Below, one piece after another: positions 15,852-24,833 of a stretch of 24,833 nucleotides of DNA (position 1 is the first letter of the stretch; each line of letters begins with the position of its first letter). A program made the translations under genes and the position numbers. The DNA comes from Beroe ovata (lineage: Eukaryota > Ctenophora > Nuda > Beroida > Beroidae), in contig CAMPET010000074.1 of NCBI GenBank assembly GCA_946803715.1, positions 48,325 to 73,157 on the forward strand. The letters run 5' to 3'. The notes under the pieces are model-generated. The model was not told the DNA's origin. It did no database searches and worked only from the letters and a program-made list of their open reading frames with translations.

Positions 15852-16267
15852 GCGAATCATTGAATAAACCTGTGCAACGCCCAATAGATACGACATACTC
15901 ACTCACAAACTCACGCACATGTATGTCACGTACATTATACACAAAACATAATCTGCTATCGGGGGTATAGAATTATGTGAATTAACGTTACCACGGAAGG
16001 CGTTTTATCATTATAAATATTTAATATTTTCGGTGTGTACGTCACAAAATTCCGCAAATTCCATGATCCCTACATGTAATCTCACTGCAAGAAGGGCACT
16101 CAGGGTCAAAGTGGAGGTCGCCCAGTGCAGTGCACTCAGTATAACTGTGTATAACTGTGTATAACTGTGTATTACTGTGTATAACTGTGTATAACTGTGC
16201 ATAACTGTGTATAACTGTGTATAACTGTGTATAACTGTGTATAACTGTGTATAACTGTGCATAACTG
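15852..16267 (+). repeat. Repeat unit 1: 285-bp flank plus ATAACTGTGT array
   Basis: Starts GCGAATCATTGAATAAACC; about 285 bp of unique-looking sequence leads, after GTGCAGTGCACTCAGT, into about 13 copies of the 10-bp unit ATAACTGTGT (variants ATTACTGTGT, ATAACTGTGC). Ends at the N at 16268. Confidence 0.92.
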
Positions 16268-16268
16268 N

Positions 16269-16790
16269 GCGAATCATCGAATAAACCTGTGCAACGCCCA
16301 ATAAATATGACATACTCACGCAACAAACTCACGCACATGTATGTCACGTATATTATACAGAAAACATAATCTGCTATGGGGGGTAAAGAATTATGTGAAT
16401 TAACGTTACCACGGAAGGCGTTTTATGATAATAAATATTTAATATTTTCGGTGTGTACGTCGCAGAATTCCGCACATTCCATGATCCCTACATGTAATCT
16501 CACTGCAAGAAGGGCACACAGGGTGCAAGTGGAGGTCGCCCAGTGCAGTGCACTCAGTATAACTGTGTATAACTGTGTATAACTGTGTATAACTGTGTAT
16601 AACTGTGTATTACTGTGTATTACTGTGTATAACTGTGTATAACTGTGTATAACTGTGTATAACTGTGTATAACTGTGTATAACTGTGTATTACTGTGTAT
16701 AACTGTGTATTACTGTGTATAACTGTGTATAACTGTGTATAACAGTGTATAACTGTGTATAACTGTGTATTACTGTGTATATTATAACTG
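16269..16790 (+). repeat. Repeat unit 2: 285-bp flank plus ATAACTGTGT array
   Basis: Begins with the same GCGAATCAT at offset 417 and follows unit 1 closely with scattered substitutions, then about 23 copies of the 10-bp unit to 16790. Every frame through the array encodes a periodic peptide (TQLYTVIHSY) and is not considered a gene. Confidence 0.92.
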
Positions 16791-18645
16791 TTATCTACCA
16801 TTTCTTCAAGGAATTGGGTAGCTCAGATTGCAACTGGGTGACGTGTGAGTCTCAGTCCTGCGATATTTGAATCAAACCCATCAAAAACATCAATTTCAAC
16901 CAGAAAAACTGTTTGCCTCGTGGCTTTAACTCATATTTTATTCATCAAGTAAACTATCATGAATGTACCTATGTTGTATGTGGGGATACGAAATTCAGAA
17001 GGAAAGTTAATCCTAATAAACCTCAATAATTCTACCCAATTAAACATTCGACACTCTCAACATATTATTCAACACATATTATTCATGCAGTTGAATTTGT
17101 TTACCATTGGAATTTGTCATCCGCAAACAATAATGATTCCAATAGTTGTTAATCAATTGAATATTCATAAAAAGATTCGTTGCGCGCGAAGCGGTAAGTT
17201 TAATTATGAAAAGGTTAATGTCTTCATACGGGTCACAAATTATAAACTACCATGGATAAAAACACGATACAAGACAAGAATTTCAATGGAGTTTAATTAT
17301 GCTCACAGTGTAAGAATAATCAAAATAAACCGACAACTCATACAAACTTAACTTATTAATATAATCCTTCCACATACATTGGTTTATTTGTGTAAGCATG
17401 AGTTACCACGCCCTATTATAAACTCATCATATCATGATGAAAACCACAAGGAATATCAGGTTTTAAGAGTTGCGAGTGTGGGCTGCGGCTTGCAGGTCGC
17501 GATTATAATGATGCCCAGGCCACAGGTATGACTGTTAATTACACTAGTAATAATATTCTACAGAGTAATTGATAACTATGCGATTTTCAAGGAAACTTGG
17601 AGAATTACAGAATCCTAGACGGTATTTAAAGCAACATAGTCGCTTATAACTATAGTCGGGACAGGTGATGAATAATTCAATAGGGCATTGATGAAACTCT
17701 GCCGTTGGAAGAAGTACGAATGGGGATTTTATCGGGTGAAAGATGGCACCCATGGGCTGAGGAAGGCGAACACGTCTTGTGCGTCCAAACACATAATAAT
17801 GTGATGAAATGGTAATACAACGTGTAATAATATCGTGTTACAACACGTCCACCACTGCAAGACAGCAGACACACGGACAATATACTAAACAACGTGTTGG
17901 GAATCTCTGGGTTAAACGTGAGAACCGGTGAGAAAGATCAAATTCGTATTATATTTGGAATCTAATGTGATGGGGGACGGGAATAATACCCATGAATTGC
18001 ATGAACCGAGGCCCTGAATTACGCGATAATTAGGGTTCACACAGCTGCAGCTCATGCATTCCAACAAATCATAGAGATTATAGAGGTATGGGTCACCGGT
18101 CAATCGGTCATATGATATTTGCACCGAGCAAGCGAGACACTAGCCAATTATGAATTAACATATGCGTACTAGGACATTGAATTTAGGGAAAATGATTCCG
18201 GTTTTCGCGACATAATGCACAATGTTTAGTGCAATGTTTAGTTAACCATTGCTACTCGCAATTATCATGCAACTCTTTGTTCGGTTTGCTCTTTATTGGG
18301 GCCAAAGGCTCTCCGGAACTGAAAAGGGCCCCAAAAACATCGTCCTGTACCCTGAACACTATATAATGCATGTTACCCAAATCAGTCAGTACAAGCACAA
18401 TTATTAGTAGATGAAGATCATAGCATGCCGAGACATTCCAGTCAATATATGTGCTCCAGCTGATGCATCACACAATATAGAACCAAATAATAGGAACCAA
18501 ACTATAAAACTATAACATTAGTGATCAAGGAACACACGCACACACTTATCAACACAACAATTACGATAATCGATCTGTAGAAGTACGCTGCTTCTCACAG
18601 CTTGACACTATATGTAGTGACACTACTAATAGAAGTGACACTACA
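16791..18645. other. AT-rich stretch, no gene recognised
   Basis: A 130-codon frame at 16959-17351 (+) is AT-rich and unlike any family I know. A short hairpin-forming TTGGGGCC...GGGCCCCAA occurs at about 18296-18335. No other feature is supported. Confidence 0.4.
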
Positions 18646-18647
18646 AT

Positions 18648-18716
18648 AATGTGTGTGTGCGTGTGTGTGTGTGTGTGTGTGTGCGTGTGTGTGTGTGTGT
18701 GTGTGGGGNGTGTGTG
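18648..18716 (+). repeat. (GT)n microsatellite
   Basis: GT tract with GC interruptions and one N at 18709. Confidence 0.95.
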
Positions 18717-18889
18717 AAGTGATGTATACTATAGGTACCTTCCTAAATGGTTTCCAAAAAAGGTCTTTGTACATTATAAGCATTGCAATAGGCCGGCGGG
18801 ACTAATTTGTTTTCAATCACATAGAAATGAATTTTCTGCTTCAATTATATAGCTGTGAGTATGTTAGCCAACACTATCATCACAGGTAG

Positions 18890-18985
18890 TGTGCATACAG
18901 CCCTCACAGAGTCACTGTGACACAGCTGTTCACAGTGATTTCATGTCACTGTGTACCGGGCTGTGTTTGTCACAGTCGAGTGACC
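18890..18985. repeat. Nested CACTGTGA/TCACAGTG inverted repeats
   Basis: GTCACTGTGACAC, TTCACAGTGA, TGTCACTGTG and TGTCACAGTCGAGTGAC alternate in orientation across about 95 bp. Confidence 0.65.
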
Positions 18986-19177
18986 CACTTCTGATAAAAC
19001 CACTAGGAAAAGTGTTTGAACTTCTTATTTCGAGTGAGAGCAGCAGCAAATTCCTACTGAAAGGTGAATAGTCATGATCACAACACACAGCACCTAAAGC
19101 TGATTTTGCTCATTCGATAGCATTAACAAGCAGTCCTGAACCCACAACGGTACAACAGGTGTAGTGAATGGAAGCAT

Positions 19178-19316
19178 CAAGTTCCTAAATTCTCAATACA
19201 CAAAATAATTAACAACAGCAACAAAAACAGCAACAAAAACAACATCAGGTTCCTAAAACAACAAGTGCACAAAATAATTAACAATAACAGCAACAACAGC
19301 AACAAAAACAACAACT
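19178..19316 (+). repeat. CAA/CAG-rich duplicated unit
   Basis: GTTCCTAAA...CACAAAATAATTAACAA followed by CAGCAACAAAAA repeats occurs twice in tandem, at about 19179 and 19249. Confidence 0.8.
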
Positions 19317-19366
19317 ATGATAGATATTGAGTTCATGGATAATACTTATGAGAACGCGTTGGTTTA

Positions 19367-19403
19367 CTCTCATAATATGATGTAGTAGTATACATTATGA
19401 GAG
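19367..19403. repeat. Inverted repeat CTCTCATAAT...ATTATGAGAG
   Basis: Perfect 10-bp arms with a 17-nt centre. Confidence 0.85.
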
Positions 19404-19524
19404 TATGAGATCATGTACAATATGTAGACAATATATCTCATGTACTTCACAATGTGTGGAAATTAACAAAAGATTCATAATTTTGAATCTTGACGACTCA
19501 GAATATAACTTGTATTAGTTAAGA

Positions 19525-19575
19525 ATGTACATTGCACAACTTGTACATTGTACAATGTATAGTGTAAATCTATTG
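19525..19575. repeat. TGTACATTGTACAATGTA palindrome cluster
   Basis: Contains TTGTACATTGTACAATGTA, closely similar to the hairpin beside myosin exon A (2510-2537). Confidence 0.7.
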
Positions 19576-19921
19576 TACACCTATAGATTCTAAAATTGCT
19601 AGAATGTTAGAAGAATATTATAGAGAATATTATCTAGCTACTCTCTTCTACACGAAAATCGTATTCTAAAATCAATATTCAATGTTCCATGACAAAAGAA
19701 AAGACATCCATCTTGCTGTACCTACTGGTACCTATGAAGACGAAAAGACGCCCTAAGTTACATGGTTATGAAAGACACCATTTATCAAACAAAACGGGAA
19801 AGCAGCTGTAATATGTCTCGATCAGGATTTGTCAGCTATATAGTGCAGCTGAGAGAGGGGGATGTTTAACATTATGAATGTCGCGTTTTATACTATGAGA
19901 GTTGTCATAATATATTCATAC

Positions 19922-19950
19922 GACTGTTAACACATGTATCGTTAACAGTC
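19922..19950. repeat. Inverted repeat GACTGTTAAC...GTTAACAGTC
   Basis: Perfect 10-bp arms with a 9-nt loop. A second palindrome, GTGACAGAGCTGTCAC, follows at 19958-19973. Confidence 0.85.
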
Positions 19951-20470
19951 CTCATAGGTGACAGAGCTGTCACCCGGTGATAGTAATAATGGGCGTGAAT
20001 AATAGTTTAACAAGTTAAACAAGTTAAAGATGTTAATAAACACATTCGGAAAAATGTGTTAATTTGCGGTATGAAAAATGAGAATATATTATGTGTTAGA
20101 ATCGACTCCCAGTTATTCGATGTGACATGAGTATAGGGCTAGTATACTGCTATTTTTCCGACAAAAAACTCGCGGACACTATATAGTACCTAGTGAATGA
20201 ACTTTGTCAGCTCGATACAGCTGGGAGTGCTGTGCAGCGATGTAATGAAAACTTGATGATCAGGTGAAATTCGAGAAGAAGAAGTATGATAGATGCTCTC
20301 TTTAAATTCCAGTATTGAGTCGATCACTACAACCACACATGATCAAGTTAAAGCAGAGCGGACTTTGAACTCTTATCATGATGTTTTGTGGAGTCAGCGC
20401 CAACAAAAAGAATATTGCACGTGCAAAGATGGTGCCATAGCAACGAGGGGAAAAGTGGGAAAACAATGGG

Positions 20471-20557
20471 CATGGTATCAAATCAGCGCGGGTATTGGTA
20501 ACATTGAGCATGGTACCAAATCAGCGCGGGTATTGGTAACATTGAGCATGGTATCAA
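20471..20557 (+). repeat. 38-bp tandem repeat (2.3 copies)
   Basis: CATGGTATCAAATCAGCGCG followed by GGTATTGGTAACATTGAG, at 20471-20508 and 20509-20546 with one substitution, then a partial third copy. The 120-codon frame at 20293-20655 that spans it has no other recognisable content. Confidence 0.9.
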
Positions 20558-21540
20558 TAAATATGAACACGTGGACGAACCACCAAATAATGAGCTCGTC
20601 TCCGTATATCATGACTCCACAAGATTTGAAATTCACCCCTTGTATTTTGTTGTGATGATGTTATGCCGATAATTGTATGACCACACACACAGCAGCTCAT
20701 GTGGTCACTGGTCACTGGTCACTGCACATTAAAGTCATCTCTCGTGACACGTGGGAGACAAAATCATAACATCTAGATTTTCGTCAAATCTAGAAAAAGC
20801 CGGAAATAAAATTACAACTAATTTGAAAAAGTCATCAAAACTGGAATGCCGAATGTTTCTGTCCAGTTGAGACTATAAGATCACGTGGACTAAATCACGT
20901 CACCGACTAGGCACCTACGACTACCTATGACGGTAGCTAAGATGGATAGAGGGAAAGAGAGAGTCTATTTGGGGGAGTCGAGTGAAGACGAAATGAAAAC
21001 TGATATACTTGATGGATCTTAATCGCACGATTACTGAATCCTGCAATGGATATGTCATCATGCTCGCATAATCATATTTATATCAATGACGCCATGTTTA
21101 CCTCTTTCATATGACATTTGTACCTGAAAAGGTTTCGCATATGATAATGAAATCGCGCAGGCTACACACATGTCACATACGACCGCGCCCTAAACAATTC
21201 ATAGGTATGTGATGTACAGGATTTCGATAAAATTTGCAAAATATTGCACTTCGCTGCAGAGACACAAACGGGAATAATATGCTCGAATCAGGATATTACA
21301 AAAATCCTGGAATTACGACTGTTACACTGTTACGGAGCATGTTACAGAGTGTTACAGATCTATCGACAGCACGCATGATGGGCCGTGAAATTCCGTGAGC
21401 CGTGGAATGTGGAACTGTTGTCGGAATTCTTGAAACACGTTGTAACAGCTAATGCTATACGAGTAACGAATGCAACCAAATGTGTCTGCCGTCTGGTATG
21501 GAGTAACACTTTGTAATGTAGTGTCCCACAGGGTTACACG
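20558..21540. other. No gene recognised
   Basis: Contains three tandem GGTCACT units (about 20704-20724) and a perfect small inverted repeat CTAGATTT-TCGTC-AAATCTAG (about 20772-20792). No coding exon is supported. Confidence 0.4.
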
Positions 21541-21542
21541 TC

Positions 21543-21544
<2 letters not shown>

Positions 21545-21585
<41 letters not shown>

Positions 21586-22164
21586 TGTGTATGTGTATGT
21601 GTGAATGTTAAAGTGTTGTTGTGTAGTGTGTACCACTACTGGACAAGTCCTGCACACACAACTGATGACTTCAGATACACAGCTGGCCTGTACCAAGAAT
21701 TCGGTTCGAGTTTCTCACCAACTATTTTACAGTTACATAAAGAGGTTTATCTGAACCTGGGAAGTACAGATTCACAAGAGGAAGAAATAAGACTTTCCTG
21801 TGAAATAAGACTTTCCAGGAGACAATGTGGGAGTTTGTTTGTGTATGTGTGTGTGTGCGTGTGTGTGTGTGTGTGTGTATGTGTGTGTGTGTGTGTATGT
21901 GTGTGTGTATGTGTGAATGTTAAAGTGTTGTTGTGTAGTGTGTACCACTACTGAACAAGTCCTGCACACACAACTGATGACTTCAGATACACAGCTGGCC
22001 TGTACCAAGAAGAATTCGGTTCGAGTTTCTCACCGCCATTTTACAGTTACATAAAGAGGTTTATCTGAACCTGGGAAGTACAGATTCACAAGAGGAAGAA
22101 ACAAGACTTTCCTGTGAAATAAGACTTTCCAGGAGACAATGTGGGAGTTAGTGTGTGTGTATGT

Positions 22165-22196
<32 letters not shown>

Positions 22197-22215
22197 CTGT
22201 GTGTGTGTATGTACA
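21545..22215 (+). repeat. Tandem duplication of a GT-linked 312-bp unit
   Basis: A GT tract (21545-21600) plus 236 bp (21601-21836) is repeated as a GT tract (21837-21912) plus 237 bp (21913-22149), ending in a third GT tract to about 22212. The unique part is nearly identical in both and contains an internal direct repeat GAAATAAGACTTTCC. Frames across it read CV/TH dipeptides and are not genes. Confidence 0.93.
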
Positions 22216-22527
22216 GGATGATCGTTATAATCCCATGTTCGCCGTGTGTTATCGGGCCATTGACACACCATTTATAGCTCTCCTGTCACGTGGTGAATGG
22301 GAATCAGCCAATTAACAGTCGGTATTCGGGTCACGTGTCCGCCATCAACCAATGAGAAACGAATCTTGCTCGGTGTTGGAGGGTTTGACTCATGGGGATT
22401 TAACCAGATTACTGCAGCTATCAGATGACAGTGTGCACATGTAAGGGTATGTGTTACTATATAAGACTGTGAATGTGAAGGCTTATCAATGAATGATCCG
22501 ATAATCACGTCTCTCACACACGTCTTC

Positions 22528-22547
22528 CACACACAAACACACACACA

Positions 22548-22590
<43 letters not shown>

Positions 22591-22664
22591 ACANCACACA
22601 CAAACACACACACACACACAAACACATACACACACACATACACACACACACATACACACACACA
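22528..22664 (+). repeat. (CA)n microsatellite, inverted relative to the GT tracts to its left
   Basis: CA tract with AAAC and ATAC interruptions and one N at about 22594. Between it and the last GT tract (22216-22527) there is no recognised feature. Confidence 0.93.
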
Positions 22665-23756
22665 GGGCCGAGAGAGGGATGAATATTTCGCATACTTTTA
22701 CACCTTCACACGGATCAGTGCGCGGCGTTACAATGGGAACTCCACCTGAAGTAGAAGGAGACAACATCACGAGCTATGATAATAAACGTGTGTCGTAGAG
22801 AAGAGAAAATGGTATTTAAATGTACAGTATGTGACAATATGGATTTCCTCATGGGATCATTCGACTATCAATCAAATCAAAAACATGCTTTTTATTTATC
22901 ATACAATGGGACATCCCACATACTATGAATGAAGGAAATGCCACCTTGGATTAATAAAATCTAGGAAATCCGACAATGTTACAGACATAGTGATGAAATG
23001 GGAAAAACGCAACATCACTATCTGAATTAGCCTAATCATTGCCGACTGCACTTTGTTAGTTCATAATCGTGGTCCATATCCATATGTCACAGAATACAGA
23101 GCTAACACTGTGTAGTTCTACGCTGAAACCAAGAACTCAGGATGCGAGTAAGATAAGCAAGACAGAGGAGAAAGTTTAATAAAGATAATATGACAGGTTA
23201 CAGCTATACTGCAGCAATGAAGGTATGTACGGGAAATATTACAATGTGGACAGATGCTGCTACTGCAGCTAGAGTATATAGCACGGCACTAGGAAGTAGT
23301 TCCCACTTTCCAGAGTTGCTGCAGACCACAAATATGGAAGGGAAGGGATAATTAGGGGATATCAAAATAACGGAGTGTGTGTGTGTGAAGGTTCAGGATT
23401 TTGTAATCAAATTATGAAGGAGAGGGAAAGTCACAACATTGTGGCAAAATAATGAGAGAATACCATATCAAATTTGAGCTGGATAAAATGTACAGTCGGT
23501 AAGTCTGCCATCGTGGTGAGTGTTACCCATAATCTATGAATTACCCATCCTCCGAAACGAGAATACATACCAGGAAAATGAAACCAAATGACTCTGGTTA
23601 TGTGTTCTGGCATAACGCGCTGCGTGACTGGCTGCTGATTGGTCCGCGTAGCACACACGTGACTCAATCGCGCGCGCGGAATGGTCTGTTCATCTGATCA
23701 TGGCGCAGCGTGGGAATACAACGGATACATTCAATACAGTAGTTTGCAATACATTT
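22665..23756. other. No gene recognised
   Basis: AT-rich sequence; a 78-codon minus-strand frame at 23431-23667 has no recognisable motif. Confidence 0.4.
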
Positions 23757-23947
23757 CGTGTATTTGAATGAGTTTTCACGACATATCCTTTCGTTCCGCG
23801 TGTATACAATGTATTCAAATTGAATGTGTGTTCTCGAAGTTTCTTTTCTCTGTGCGTGTATAGTGTATACCATTATCAACCATATTGTATTCAATTTGAA
23901 TGTGTGTTCTCGATGTTCCTTTCGCTGTCATGGGTATGAATGTATAC
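23757..23947 (+). repeat. 76-bp imperfect tandem repeat
   Basis: GTATTCAAATTGAATGTGTG at 23811 recurs as GTATTCAATTTGAATGTGTG at 23887, each followed by TTCTCGA(A/T)GTT and ending in a GTATACC motif. A diverged piece (GTATTTGAATGAGTTTTC) starts at 23760. Confidence 0.8.
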
Positions 23948-24833
23948 CAGCTGTTTTTATTAGTTTTTTACTGTGAGTTGATCAGTTGTTTCGCTTACTT
24001 ATTATAGGTTCATATCAACGAATGGTTTGATTCAGTGTGCACTGTACACTGTACACAATATACATTTCTCAACAGTCTCTAACCTAGTAACCTACTCTTG
24101 TGTTCAATTTTGCAGTAGTTAATACACAGATGTACGCTATCATCATAGTTGTTTGACAGTTTTTCACCATCTTCCACGAAAATGACTACCTATACCTTCG
24201 ATTTTCACTCTGTCAGTACCATGCTGACGCATTTTCAGTTGTTCTCTGATAAACATACTGATATCCATATTTGAGGAAATTCGAGCGGCCGCGATACAGA
24301 AGCACAAAAACGACAATGTTGCATGATTCCCCGACTATCGCGACCGGGCCTTGTTAAAAACTCCCATAATTCCAGATTCCTAACACATTAACCCTCGTCG
24401 CTGAGTAACCAAGTATTTATAGGTGGCCAACCGAGCTAAGATCTTCCCTCTTTCGAGTTCACTGCGTCTTTTTAAGCTAAATTCCACTTTTCATGCAGTT
24501 TTCTCCGACTAATTCAACACGCTGTAGGTAAAGCATATTAGCGTTATTTTCAACGCCTACTTTCACGCTAGTAGATACGCTTGATCAATATATATTGTGT
24601 GTGTCGAAACATGCGACTGCTGACTGCATAGTGCTAAAATTTAGTCTCATTTTACTCCACGAAAACAGAGACGGATTCCTGCATTATTATATAGTAACAC
24701 CGCAGAGAAGTACGAGATATAGGTGTGCTACTGCCGCTCTGTAATATGAGCGTGACCTGCGCTACTGTTGTTGTTTGATACTTTTTCTCATTAATATAGT
24801 ATATCCTGTGCCTTCTTCAGCAGGGGGGGGGGT
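23948..24833. other. No gene recognised; ends in poly-G
   Basis: Holds a short GCACTGTACACTGTACAC motif near 24038 related to the dispersed TGTACA repeats, and a run of nine to ten Gs at the right edge, possibly a sequencing or contig-end artefact. No coding exon is seen. Confidence 0.4.

Noticed and set aside
16140-16790. CRISPR-like array
   Set aside because: The repeats are contiguous 10-bp units without spacers, in an animal genome.
16011-16801. Long minus-strand frames encoding TQLYTVIHSY repeats
   Set aside because: They are translations of the 10-bp ATAACTGTGT array; all three frames stay open because the unit lacks stops on that strand.
21352-22770. Frames of 60-135 codons rich in Cys-Val or Thr-His
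   Set aside because: Pure products of GT/CA microsatellites; no other protein-like content.

Overview
The window is animal nuclear DNA: small exons with GT-AG introns, dinucleotide microsatellites, minisatellites and transposable elements. It carries the 5' half of a conventional (class II) myosin heavy chain gene whose sequence is closer to striated/muscle-type heavy chains than to non-muscle ones. The organism is an invertebrate, possibly an early-branching one such as a sponge. That placement is an impression only; nothing here fixes the species.

The myosin gene is on the minus strand and fills positions 202-12651, running off the left edge. Coding starts at the ATG at 12651 and can be followed exon by exon, with matching splice phases, through the SH3-like N-terminus, P-loop, loop 1, switch I and on into the motor domain (about 404 or 421 residues). 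Its most notable feature is two tandem homologous exons, B (2866-3061) and A (2573-2819). Both encode loop 1 plus switch I, they lie 46 nt apart, and their phase allows exactly one to be used.

Exons 3, 4, B and A with their introns occur twice (2278-3857 and 9670-11034). The copies differ in these 669 coding bases by only six changes that I can see, all synonymous, and the second copy starts directly after a single N (9669). The simplest reading is that two haplotypes were placed end to end by the assembler.

Between the copies (3858-9668) lies sequence absent from the second copy. It contains an intact PIF/Harbinger transposase gene (two exons, 420 residues, DDE triad present) and, in the same orientation, a seven-exon gene for a 305-residue MADF/Myb-SANT-like protein. 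Transposase plus Myb-like protein is the usual coding pair of Harbinger transposons, so this is probably a potentially autonomous element inserted in a myosin intron and present on one haplotype only. C/G-rich foldback repeats, a GTGTC-type foldback and a GC-rich hairpin cluster are packed around it.

From 12652 to 24833 (5' flank of the myosin gene and beyond) I see no convincing coding exon. It holds GT/CA microsatellites (one with a 63-base gap), a duplicated 10-bp minisatellite block, a tandemly duplicated GT-linked unit, several short inverted repeats and a 76-bp repeat near the right end.
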